From Nitrospirota bacterium (GTDB lineage Bacteria > Nitrospirota > JAOUDF01), in the NCBI GenBank assembly GCA_029859385.1, contig JAOUDF010000122.1, positions 1-7,443 on the forward strand: a stretch of 7,443 nucleotides of DNA, written 5' to 3'. A model generated the notes under the pieces. That model searched no databases. It was not told the DNA's origin and saw only the letters and a program-made list of their open reading frames with translations. The position numbers were made by a program, and so were the translations under genes. Shown here piece after piece: positions 1 to 6,300 of this stretch (positions are counted from its first letter, which is position 1; each line of letters begins with the position of its first letter).

Positions 1-971
1 TTGAGTTTTTCAAGAAGGATCGAAAGAGAATCCTTGCTCATCTTGGCAACCGACTCCGCTGCCGACACCCGTACACCTTTCCAGACAAACTCTACCGTAT
101 ACTCACCCATATCTTCGTACGCTTCAATCAACGGTATAATCGACGAAGAGTCGCCGACTTCTCCAAGGGCATCGGCAGCGGCAATACGGGCCGGGACATT
201 CTTCATGTTCTTCAGGACAGCCAGGAGAGGCTTCACGGCAGTCGGTTCCTTCAATTCACCCAAGGCCTCAGCCGCCAGCCGCGGGGCATCGCCCAGTTCA
301 ACGGAAAGCAATCCGATAAGGTCAGGCACTGCCGGCTTCCCTATCTGCACAAGGGCCCAACGCGAGGGGGCCTGCACCTGCCAGCTGCCTGACTTGAGGC
401 CTTCAATCAGAGAGGGTATGGCCATGGGGTCTTTCAGGCGCCCCAGCGCTTCGGCGGCAACGCGCTTCACGTCGTTGTCCTTTGCATCGTCCATAACCCT
501 GGTCAACAGAATAGCGGCACCCGGGTCGCCGATCAGTCCCAACGCCTCAATGGCCGAGGCGGCATTGAGGCCCTGCATCGCCTGAAGCAGGTGGGGAACA
601 GCGGACTGTTCCTTGAGCATTGCCAGCGCCTGAGCCGCCCCACGGATTCCGGGGTCGGTGCCGGTTTTGAGCAGTTCAATCAATGCAGGCGCCGACCCCT
701 TGTCCTGTATTGTCCCCAGGGCGACGGCAGCTCCCCATTGCACTCGCCAGTTTCTGTGCTTCAGAGCCTCTCTGAGTTCAGGCACCGCCGCAGCCCCCAG
801 TTTGGCAATCTCTGCAACGATCTCGAAACGCTCCTTCTCCGTTTTGGATTCGGTGAGCTTTGCGATCAATGCAGCCGGAGTGAGCGTCTCCTTGGCCATT
901 TCCGCGGCTGACGCCAGGGAAACCCCTATCAGAAGAATACCGGCCAGAATCAGTAAACAAGCCTTTTTCAT
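1..971 (-). CDS. Exported HEAT-repeat protein (3' end cut off by the window edge)
   Basis: The frame is open from an ATG at 971 to the left edge: 323 codons and no stop, so the C-terminus is missing. The N-terminus is a Sec signal peptide: MKKA, a hydrophobic core at about residues 5-19, and an A-S-A cleavage site at 20-22. Nearly all of the rest is helical repeats of roughly 30 residues with the HEAT/PBS-lyase pattern, for example AAVALGTIQD (81-90), AAEALGRLKD (172-181), AAEALGELKE (233-242) and AAADALGEVGD (263-273), each followed by an 'A-x-P-x-L-(I/L)' helix. Such repeats act as protein-binding scaffolds; no catalytic motif is visible, so only a periplasmic or surface interaction role can be inferred. 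It starts 45 bases after the sugar-phosphate mutase stop and probably shares its mRNA. A modest ribosome site (AAAGG, about 12 bases upstream) and an in-frame stop just upstream support the start. The partner is unknown. Confidence 0.88.
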   Translation of the reverse strand, partial: MKKACLLILAGILLIGVSLASAAEMAKETLTPAALIAKLTESKTEKERFEIVAEIAKLGAAAVPELREALKHRNWRVQWGAAVALGTIQDKGSAPALIELLKTGTDPGIRGAAQALAMLKEQSAVPHLLQAMQGLNAASAIEALGLIGDPGAAILLTRVMDDAKDNDVKRVAAEALGRLKDPMAIPSLIEGLKSGSWQVQAPSRWALVQIGKPAVPDLIGLLSVELGDAPRLAAEALGELKEPTAVKPLLAVLKNMKNVPARIAAADALGEVGDSSSIIPLIEAYEDMGEYTVEFVWKGVRVSAAESVAKMSKDSLSILLEKL

Positions 972-1016
972 TATTCAGCCAGACCTTTTTAAGTGACAAA
1001 CCATGCTGCTCAGGGC

Positions 1017-2447
1017 TCAGCTCAGAGCAAACTCTTTACCCGCCGCAATCAGTTTGTGGAAAACGGGTTCACTCCCCGCCTCTACGTAAAGACGCGCAAC
1101 GGGCTCGGTGCCCGATAAGCGTAACAGAAGCCAGCTACCGTCTTCAAGGAGATATTTCACACCGTCGGTCCGGTCTATGCCGGTTACCTTTACACCGGCG
1201 AAAGATTCTTTAGGCTCCGCGAGCTTCTTCTTCAACCCTTCCTTTATGGCATCGTTGAGGTGAATATTGATCCTGTCGGTATAAATCCGGTGTCCTATCC
1301 TGTTGAAGATATCTTCCAGCAGCTCGGAAAGGCTCCTCCCCTCGACGGCCACCACCTCTGCCGCCAGCAGACAGGCCAGTATACCATCCTTCTCCGGAAC
1401 ATGCCCCTTTATGGTGAGGCCGGCACTCTCTTCCCCGCCGATACTGATCTTGTCCTGCGTTATCAGATCTCCGATGAACTTGAAACCTACCGGTGTTTCA
1501 TAGACCTGAAGGCCGTGCAACTTCGCCACGGCGTCGATCAGATGGCTGGTCGCCACCGACCTGGCCACACCCCCGCTCCATCCGCGGGTCTTCTTGAGGT
1601 AATCGAGCAGCAGCGGTATCAGATAGTTGGCCGGGATGAACCGCCCCCCGCGGTCTATTACGCCGAACCTGTCCGCATCGCCGTCGGTGGCAAGGCCAAT
1701 ATCAAATCGCCCCAACTTGACACCGGCAATCAGGTCTTCGATGTTTTCCTCCGCCGGCTCCGGTGGTCGACCGCCGAAGTAGGGGTCCCTCTTGTCGTGG
1801 AACACCGTGACTTCGCACCCTGCATCCCGCAGGAGGGTATCGAGATAATCCTTCGCCGTACCGTAAAGGACATCAACGCCGACCTTCAGTTTTGCCTTCC
1901 CTATGGCCTCGAAATTGATCTTCTTCTTGATATCGGCAAGGTAATGCGGCCTGAAGTCTTCGAGGGTCACCAGCCCCCGCTTCTTCGCCTCGTCGAGTGA
2001 TATTTCGCGGTAGTTGAATGTCTTCATCAGTTCATTGGCTATATTCTCGATGGCCTTTGTCGTCTCGGGAAGGGCGGGGCCGCCCCAGGCCGGTGAAAAC
2101 TTGATGCCATTATACTCCGGCGGATTGTGGCTGGCGGTAAAATTGATCCCCCCGGCTGCCCTGCGCCTCAGGATTTCAAAGGAGATGACCGGCGTCGGCG
2201 CGTCACGGTCGGAAAGATAGACAGGAATGTCGTTGGCGGCCAGTACTCTGGCAGTCTCCAGCGCAAACCGTTCGGAGAGAAACCGGGTATCGTACCCCAC
2301 CACCACCCCGCGTTCAGCGATCCCCTCTTCCATGAGATACTGGGCAATGGCCTGGGTCACGACCTTCACCCGCTGAAAGGTAAAGTCATCGGCGATGATT
2401 CCGCGCCATCCTGATGTTCCGAACTTGATGGGTGCAGTGTGCGACAC
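1017..2447 (-). CDS. Phosphoglucomutase/phosphomannomutase family protein (alpha-D-phosphohexomutase)
   Basis: This cytoplasmic enzyme interconverts hexose 1- and 6-phosphates (glucose and/or mannose), supplying sugar-nucleotide synthesis and glycogen or cell-surface polysaccharide pathways. All four family signatures are present (numbered from the GTG start): the catalytic phosphoserine loop TASHNP with Ser106, the magnesium loop DGDADR at 255-260, the sugar-specificity loop GEES at 338-341, and the C-terminal phosphate-binding loop RLSGTEP at 443-449. The N-terminal FGTSGWRG is also typical. I prefer GTG at 2447 (476 residues) because AAAGGAGG lies five bases upstream of it. An ATG at 2480 in the same frame would add 11 residues (487) and overlap the lpdA stop as ATGA, but its ribosome site is poor. 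Glucose versus mannose preference cannot be read from the sequence. It lies between lpdA and the HEAT-repeat gene, probably in one operon. Confidence 0.93.
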   Translation of the reverse strand: MSHTAPIKFGTSGWRGIIADDFTFQRVKVVTQAIAQYLMEEGIAERGVVVGYDTRFLSERFALETARVLAANDIPVYLSDRDAPTPVISFEILRRRAAGGINFTASHNPPEYNGIKFSPAWGGPALPETTKAIENIANELMKTFNYREISLDEAKKRGLVTLEDFRPHYLADIKKKINFEAIGKAKLKVGVDVLYGTAKDYLDTLLRDAGCEVTVFHDKRDPYFGGRPPEPAEENIEDLIAGVKLGRFDIGLATDGDADRFGVIDRGGRFIPANYLIPLLLDYLKKTRGWSGGVARSVATSHLIDAVAKLHGLQVYETPVGFKFIGDLITQDKISIGGEESAGLTIKGHVPEKDGILACLLAAEVVAVEGRSLSELLEDIFNRIGHRIYTDRINIHLNDAIKEGLKKKLAEPKESFAGVKVTGIDRTDGVKYLLEDGSWLLLRLSGTEPVARLYVEAGSEPVFHKLIAAGKEFALS

Positions 2448-2452
2448 AGTGG

Positions 2453-2460
2453 CCTCCTTT
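2453..2460 (-). promoter_or_regulatory. Ribosome binding site that decides the mutase start
   Basis: On the minus strand this reads AAAGGAGG, nearly a full anti-16S match, and it is followed five bases later by GTG at 2447-2445. The in-frame ATG at 2480 has only a loose purine stretch upstream. The site argues for initiation at the GTG. Confidence 0.7.
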
Positions 2461-2476
2461 GCAGTTTCCTGACTGA

Positions 2477-3877
2477 TCATGCCTGCTGCCTTTTCGGCAG
2501 ATGAATACAGTTCCCTTCCACATCCTCCGCCGCCTCCATGAAGGCCTCGGCGAAGGTGGGATGGGCATGAATGGTGTGTCCCAGTTCGGCAGCCGTCATC
2601 CCTTTGTTCATGGCGACCACCGCCTCGTGGATGAGGTCCGCGGCGTGAGGCCCCATGATGTGCACACCCAGTATCCGGTCGGTAACGCCGTGGGCAATGA
2701 CCTTCACCATCCCCGTATACTCTCCGGCTGCCATGGCCCTGCCAAGGGCTCGGAAAGGGAACCTGCCCACCTTGACCAAAATACCCCGCTCTTTGGCCTC
2801 GAACTCCCGCAGGCCGACGGAGCCTATCTCGGGAAGGGTAAAGATGCCAGATGGAACTACGCTGTAGTCCATCGTCGCATTGTGCCCCATGATATTCTCG
2901 GCGGCGACGATGCCTTCTTTTGAAGCGACATGGGCCAGCAGTATGCCGCCCGTTACGTCGCCCACAGCGTAGATGCCGGCCACGCTGGTCTCCATCCTGG
3001 AGTTTACTGCTATTTCTCCGCGGCCACCCCGCTTTACACCAACGGCGTCAAGGTTGAGACCGTCGGTGTTGAATGTGCGCCCCACGGAGATCAGCGCGGT
3101 CTCAGCGGAAACCTCCCCCTTCTCCCCGAGGCTGGCCGTTACCAGATCGGCCACGACCTCCATCCGCTCTATCCTGACACCGGTGAGAAGTCGTATCTTC
3201 TTTTTTTTCAGCTCTCTTTCAAGGAGCTCGGAAATCTCCTCGTCCTCGGTCGCCAGGGCTCGGGGCATCATCTCCACCATGGTGACCTCTACACCCAATT
3301 CCCGGAATATACAAGCCCATTCACAGCCGATGACACCGGCCCCCACGATGATCATCGATTTGGGCAGGGTCGTCAGCCTGAGGGCATCATCGCTGGTAAG
3401 GACCTTTTTACCGTCAAAAGGAAAGAGCGAGGGGCGGGACGGGTTCGATCCTGTAGCGATAATGATGGCATCCGCCTCAAACCTGCTCGTCTGTCCGTCC
3501 CGCTGCATCACCGAGACTGTCGAGCGGTCGACCAGCGAGCCCTTGCCTTCAATCAGAGAAATATTGCGGGATTTAAATAGCGCCCGTATCCCCTTTGCCA
3601 GCAGGGCGACGGTCTTGCCGGCCCGTTCATAGATACGTGGGACATTGGGCACTATCTCGCCGCGGACCTCGATTCCATAGTCCTCGGCGGCCCGAACCCC
3701 GGCGAGGGCTTCAACCGATGCAATGAGCGACTTGGTGGGGATGCACCCCCTGTTGAGACAGGTGCCGCCTACCTCCGTATCCTCGATAACGGTTACCGAG
3801 GCCCCCATCTGCGCGGCCCTGATGGCGGCGACATAACCACCGGGCCCTGCGCCGATCACCACTATCCTCTTGCTCAT
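2477..3877 (-). CDS. lpdA: Dihydrolipoamide dehydrogenase (E3)
   Basis: This FAD flavoprotein reoxidises dihydrolipoyl groups with NAD+, serving the glycine cleavage system and 2-oxoacid dehydrogenases. The 466 residues match the usual family length. Visible in order: the FAD-binding GAGPGG (9-14), the redox disulfide C40-LNRG-C45, the NAD-binding GAGVIG (179-184), the second FAD motif YAVGDVTGG (303-311), and the C-terminal dimer-interface active site HAHPTFAE (437-444) with the expected His439/Glu444 dyad. Those residues separate it from mercuric reductase and from glutathione or NADH-oxidase relatives. The ATG at 3877 follows GGGAG with a five-base gap. gcvH lies just upstream but is separated by an intrinsic terminator, so lpdA probably has its own promoter. 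Its stop lies 29 bases from the preferred GTG of the mutase, or overlaps the alternative ATG by four bases. Confidence 0.96.
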   Translation of the reverse strand: MSKRIVVIGAGPGGYVAAIRAAQMGASVTVIEDTEVGGTCLNRGCIPTKSLIASVEALAGVRAAEDYGIEVRGEIVPNVPRIYERAGKTVALLAKGIRALFKSRNISLIEGKGSLVDRSTVSVMQRDGQTSRFEADAIIIATGSNPSRPSLFPFDGKKVLTSDDALRLTTLPKSMIIVGAGVIGCEWACIFRELGVEVTMVEMMPRALATEDEEISELLERELKKKKIRLLTGVRIERMEVVADLVTASLGEKGEVSAETALISVGRTFNTDGLNLDAVGVKRGGRGEIAVNSRMETSVAGIYAVGDVTGGILLAHVASKEGIVAAENIMGHNATMDYSVVPSGIFTLPEIGSVGLREFEAKERGILVKVGRFPFRALGRAMAAGEYTGMVKVIAHGVTDRILGVHIMGPHAADLIHEAVVAMNKGMTAAELGHTIHAHPTFAEAFMEAAEDVEGNCIHLPKRQQA

Positions 3878-3921
3878 AAGGTCTCCCGGAGATTTGCCGG
3901 AATAATTGGCAACTGTTTCTG

Positions 3922-3927
3922 ATTATA
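3922..3927 (-). promoter_or_regulatory. Candidate -10 element for lpdA
   Basis: On the minus strand this is a perfect TATAAT, 44 bases upstream of the lpdA ATG and just downstream of the gcvH terminator. The -35 is weak: at 17-base spacing it falls in the terminator T-rich tail (TTTATT). The position makes sense for restarting transcription after the terminator, but the promoter rests mainly on the -10. Confidence 0.45.
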
Positions 3928-3941
3928 GGGAAGTGCCCGGA

Positions 3942-3974
3942 AAAAATAAAGGGGAAGCCCGATGACTTCCCCTT
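3942..3974 (-). terminator. Intrinsic terminator after gcvH
   Basis: On the minus strand a 9-bp perfect stem (AAGGGGAAG / CTTCCCCTT, positions 3974-3966 and 3957-3949) with an 8-base loop is followed directly by TATTTTTT. It begins 28 bases after the gcvH stop. The plus strand has no T tract, so it works only in the gcvH direction. It separates gcvH from lpdA, fully or as an attenuator of read-through. Confidence 0.85.
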
Positions 3975-4002
3975 GCTGCCGATAGCATGGTAAATATTCC
4001 GA

Positions 4003-4389
4003 TCAGCCCTCTTCTTCCTCGATGAATACCTCATAAGCCCTGGCATCCATCAGCGTTGCGATCTCTGATGGGTCCGAAAGGGCGATGGCGCATATCCACC
4101 CCTTGCCGTAGGGGTCTTCGTTGATAATCTCGGGAGAGTCGGCGATCTCCTCGTTCACTTCCACCACGGTGCCGCTCACGGGAGACACCAGCGACGAGGT
4201 GGCTTTGGTCGACTCGATCTCCCCCATCTCCCCATCAATTTCCACTTCGCTGTCCAGCTCAGGGATGTCTATGTAGACGATATCCCCCAGCGCCTCCTGG
4301 GCATAGTCGGTGATCCCGATTACCGCCTTCTTCCCCGATATCTTTGCCCAGCAGTGTTCTCTGTGATACTTGAGATTCTCCGGAATCAT
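4003..4389 (-). CDS. gcvH: Glycine cleavage system H protein (lipoyl carrier)
   Basis: GcvH carries the aminomethyl group from P-protein to T-protein on a swinging lipoyl-lysine, and is reoxidised by dihydrolipoamide dehydrogenase. The protein is 128 residues, the usual length. It shows the family hallmarks: HxxHCWAK near the N-terminus (9-16), GITDYAQEALGDIVYIDIP (25-43), the lipoylation segment GEIESTKATS with Lys62 as the predicted lipoylated residue, then SPVSGTV, and a late NEDPYGKGW. The ATG at 4389 is chosen because AGGAGG lies seven bases upstream. The same frame stays open to 4485, but that extension would run through the promoter and is not coding. It has its own promoter and terminator, so it is probably a single-gene transcript. 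No gcvT, gcvPA/gcvPB or lipoate gene is in the window. A lipoate-binding protein of the sulfur-oxidation type is a less likely alternative. Confidence 0.95.
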   Translation of the reverse strand: MIPENLKYHREHCWAKISGKKAVIGITDYAQEALGDIVYIDIPELDSEVEIDGEMGEIESTKATSSLVSPVSGTVVEVNEEIADSPEIINEDPYGKGWICAIALSDPSEIATLMDARAYEVFIEEEEG

Positions 4390-4396
4390 GGTACAC

Positions 4397-4402
4397 CCTC
4401 CT
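4397..4402 (-). promoter_or_regulatory. gcvH ribosome binding site
   Basis: AGGAGG on the minus strand, seven bases before the ATG at 4389-4387. It fixes the start of gcvH against the longer open frame. Confidence 0.8.
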
Positions 4403-4428
4403 GATGACAAATCTGAAAAAGCGACAGT

Positions 4429-4448
4429 TTTCGCAGAGTTCCGCGAAA
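4429..4448. repeat. Short inverted repeat in the gcvH leader
   Basis: TTTCGC (4429-4434) and GCGAAA (4443-4448) form a perfect 6-bp dyad around an 8-base centre. It lies at and just after the predicted gcvH transcription start (about 4450), where it could be an operator or a small leader hairpin. The leader of about 60 bases is too short for a full glycine riboswitch. Confidence 0.4.
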
Positions 4449-4456
4449 TAACCTGC

Positions 4457-4485
4457 AAGTTAACCGGAAGATTTTTTATTGTCAA
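4457..4485 (-). promoter_or_regulatory. gcvH promoter (sigma70 type)
   Basis: On the minus strand a perfect -35 TTGACA (4485-4480) is separated by 17 bases from TAACTT (4462-4457), which keeps the two leading bases and the last T of the -10 consensus. Transcription would start near 4450, giving a leader of about 60 bases before the gcvH ATG. Confidence 0.68.
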
Positions 4486-4517
4486 GCCAAAAGCGGGAGA
4501 GAAGAGGGCAAAAAGGC

Positions 4518-4546
4518 TTGACCGTCACTCCACCCTCTGTTATGTT
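4518..4546 (+). promoter_or_regulatory. Promoter of the diiron protein gene (sigma70 type)
   Basis: TTGACC (4518-4523), a 17-base spacer and TATGTT (4541-4546) give five of six matches at the -35 and four of six at the -10. Transcription would start near 4553, about 32 bases before the ATG at 4585. The two opposing -35 boxes (4485 and 4518) are only 32 bases apart. Confidence 0.7.
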
Positions 4547-4584
4547 CTGATTAAAATTGACCATTTATTGGCGGGGAGGTTTCA

Positions 4585-5088
4585 ATGGCACTGTTCCACG
4601 GAGATGAGGATATTCTTCAGATACTGACCGTTTCATTCCTCTTGGAAAACGGCATGCAGCAGTTCTACGAGAAGGCGTCCGTAAAAGCCTCTTACCCCAG
4701 CGCCGCCAAGACCTTCGAGACGCTGAGCAAAGTTGAAGACAAGCATATGCTCAACATATTCAACCTGTACAGTGGCTTGACGGAGGAGAAGGCTCTCACT
4801 ATCGATGAGTTCAAGGCACGGATGAAATCGGACATCATGGAGGGGGGCGGCACTGTTCTTCAGGGGCTGGCAAAGGCGGAGAACGTCGACTTTACCAATA
4901 TCAAGGAGGTCCTTGATTTCGCCCTCGAGAGAGAGCAGGAGTCTTTTGACTTTTACTCTGCCAACGCAAAGGCGGCTTCAGAGAGCGGCGCCAAGGTACT
5001 CTTCAACGAACTGGCCGAGAGCGAGGCACACCATATAGCGATTATCAAAAAAGAGCTGACCGCCATGACCAGCTCTGTTTATCGTTGA
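4585..5088 (+). CDS. Rubrerythrin-like ferritin-family diiron protein without a rubredoxin domain
   Basis: This is a 167-residue four-helix-bundle protein with the diiron ligand pattern repeated in two halves. The first half has Glu21 with Tyr28 seven residues on, then E51-DK-H54; the second has Glu117 with Tyr124 seven residues on, then E147-AH-H150. The spacing in both halves fits the rubrerythrin/ferritin-like fold. No Cys-x-x-Cys rubredoxin module is present, and the protein contains no cysteine at all, so electrons must come from a separate donor. Known relatives reduce hydrogen peroxide or handle iron and protect anaerobes from oxygen; which applies here is inference. The ATG follows GGGGAGG at a five-base spacing and a good promoter. 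It is the only rightward protein gene in the window. Its last 10 bases overlap the 3' end of the convergent LysR gene. Confidence 0.88.
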   Translation: MALFHGDEDILQILTVSFLLENGMQQFYEKASVKASYPSAAKTFETLSKVEDKHMLNIFNLYSGLTEEKALTIDEFKARMKSDIMEGGGTVLQGLAKAENVDFTNIKEVLDFALEREQESFDFYSANAKAASESGAKVLFNELAESEAHHIAIIKKELTAMTSSVYR

Positions 5089-5981
5089 GCCGTTTTCGAC
5101 CACTCGAGCAGAAAGTCGACGAACTGGAGGCCAATCGGGGATATGGTGCGCGTCCTGCTGGTGACCAGGTAAAACATCCGCTCCATCCCGTCCAGGCCGG
5201 CAATATCCACCAGCCGCAGACTACCCGCCTTTACCTCCTCTTCCACCGCCCGGACCGAAAGGATCGATACTCCCACCCTCCCCTTTATGGCGCTCTTCAG
5301 CGCCGCGGTACTCCCCATTTCGGCGACGACGTTGAGATTCCCCATGGAGAACCCTTCACGGCGCAGCAAACCTTCGATAAACCGTCTTGTCCCCGACCCT
5401 CTCTCTCTTAGGATGCATGGCTCTCCTGCCAGGGCCTTAAGGCTAACCGATGCACCAAAATGATGGTCGGGATAGACCACCAGCGCCAGGCGGTCGGATA
5501 CCAGCGACCGGCATTCAAGATGAGGGTCGTCGCTGGCCGCGCCGATGACGCCAACCTCGATTTCTCCGGTCTGGAGCTTCTCGACAATCCCCGCGGTGTC
5601 GCTCACCATGAGGGATATCGAGACCTGCTCCCTGCCTTCCTTGAAGCGGCCGATGATGCTCGGCAGGAGATATTCAGCGGGAATGGTGCTCCCTCCGACT
5701 ACCAGCGTCCCCCTTGCCCCTCCCGACAACTCGGCAATCCGCTGGATGGCATCCTCCCTCAACTCCATCATCCTTGTAGCGTAGTCGAGAAAGCAGCGCC
5801 CGGCGGCGGTCAGGGCCACCTCCTTGCCGAGGCGGTCAAACAGTTTGACGCCAAGCTCCTTTTCCAGCTGAAGGATATGACCGCTTATGGAAGGTTGAGT
5901 CAGATACAGCTCCTCCGCCGCACGGGAGAAGCTCTTTAGGTCGGCGACCTTGCAGAAACTTTCGATATGTCTGAAATCCAT
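5079..5981 (-). CDS. LysR-family transcriptional regulator
   Basis: This is a 300-residue DNA-binding regulator of the usual LysR length. The N-terminal winged helix-turn-helix occupies about residues 1-60, with the signature FSRAAEELYLTQPSISGHI (18-36) and KELGVKLFDR (41-50). A linker helix leads to a periplasmic-binding-like effector domain from about 90 to 295 (GTLVVGGSTIPAEYLLP, GEIEVGVIG, RERGSGTR). From memory, the N-terminal wording and the 'STIPAEYLLP' and 'SGTRR' segments resemble the selenium-metabolism-associated LysR group and CysB/YeiE-like members; no selD or sel gene is in the window to back this. The gene has no divergent neighbour, unusual for LysR genes. The ribosome site at the ATG is weak (GGGA, five bases upstream). 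The stop lies inside the 3' end of the diiron gene, and no terminator is visible. Confidence 0.93.
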   Translation of the reverse strand: MDFRHIESFCKVADLKSFSRAAEELYLTQPSISGHILQLEKELGVKLFDRLGKEVALTAAGRCFLDYATRMMELREDAIQRIAELSGGARGTLVVGGSTIPAEYLLPSIIGRFKEGREQVSISLMVSDTAGIVEKLQTGEIEVGVIGAASDDPHLECRSLVSDRLALVVYPDHHFGASVSLKALAGEPCILRERGSGTRRFIEGLLRREGFSMGNLNVVAEMGSTAALKSAIKGRVGVSILSVRAVEEEVKAGSLRLVDIAGLDGMERMFYLVTSRTRTISPIGLQFVDFLLEWSKTAQR

Positions 5982-6017
5982 TGCTATCCCGAAAAGATGA
6001 TCGTGCCCGAAGGCAGA

Positions 6018-6036
6018 GTAAAAGAGGAGGTTTTAC
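6018..6036. promoter_or_regulatory. Dyad upstream of the LysR gene, possible operator
   Basis: GTAAAA and TTTTAC form a perfect 6-bp dyad around a 7-base centre, 37-55 bases upstream of the LysR start and between the cytochrome b5-like stop and the lysR ATG. It could be an autoregulatory site. Its symmetry gives A-N11-T rather than the standard LysR T-N11-A core, which weakens the case. Confidence 0.3.
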
Positions 6037-6055
6037 GCGGGGAGAGACAGAACGA

Positions 6056-6274
6056 CTAGTCTTCCAACTCCCCGACTACCGGGAACCGGGTCAGCACCTT
6101 CTGGTCATGGGGCGCTTCACCCAGAAACTCCGTGAGGTCCTGAGCTGCATAGTGCTCGAAGTGAACCCCGTCCTCAAAAAGATTGCTGGCTGAGACATCA
6201 TAGACCTTGCCTCGATAGGCGATATAGACCGTACCGTTACTGCCATCAAACTTTGCCAGTTCCTTTCGCGTCAC
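6056..6274 (-). CDS. Small cytochrome b5-like heme-binding protein
   Basis: This is a 72-residue single-domain protein of the predicted heme/steroid-binding group (COG4892-like cytochrome b5 fold). Visible elements are the opening KELAKFDGSNG (4-14), the strand pair VYIAYRGKVYDVSAS (16-30), and the segment DGVHFEHYAAQDLTEFL (35-51) ending in APH (54-56). His41 is the likely first axial heme ligand and His56 the likely second, by analogy with family members. The tail RFPVVGELED (63-72) is typical of the group. No signal peptide or membrane segment is present, so it should be a soluble cytoplasmic protein, possibly an electron carrier or heme handler. The start is GTG at 6274, set by GAGGT six bases upstream. 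It lies 74 bases ahead of the LysR gene on the same strand and may be co-transcribed with it. Confidence 0.85.
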   Translation of the reverse strand: MTRKELAKFDGSNGTVYIAYRGKVYDVSASNLFEDGVHFEHYAAQDLTEFLGEAPHDQKVLTRFPVVGELED

Positions 6275-6280
6275 CGTCGC

Positions 6281-6285
6281 ACCTC
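6281..6285 (-). promoter_or_regulatory. Ribosome binding site supporting a GTG start
   Basis: GAGGT on the minus strand lies six bases before GTG at 6274-6272. The nearby ATG (6287-6285) is out of frame with the heme protein, so GTG is the start. Confidence 0.6.
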
Positions 6286-6300
6286 ATTTGAAAGACAGGT

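Noticed and set aside
1..996. Plus-strand open frames at 1-585, 591-911 and 658-996
   Set aside because: They lie opposite the HEAT-repeat gene, whose minus-strand frame shows a signal peptide and regular repeats; the plus-strand translations are low-complexity Ser/Ala/Arg-rich with no family motif.
1260..3632. Long plus-strand open frames opposite the mutase and lpdA (for example 1260-2000, 2930-3580, 2973-3632)
   Set aside because: They are complements of genes with complete catalytic motifs on the minus strand and have no recognisable domain or ribosome site.
4390..4460. Glycine riboswitch upstream of gcvH
   Set aside because: The leader from the predicted start to the ATG is only about 60 bases, too short for the aptamer, and I see no conserved aptamer core; only a 6-bp dyad is present.
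4390..4485. N-terminal extension of GcvH to 160 residues
   Set aside because: The extension would run through the gcvH promoter -35 and -10 and lacks GcvH similarity; AGGAGG just before the ATG at 4389 fixes the start.
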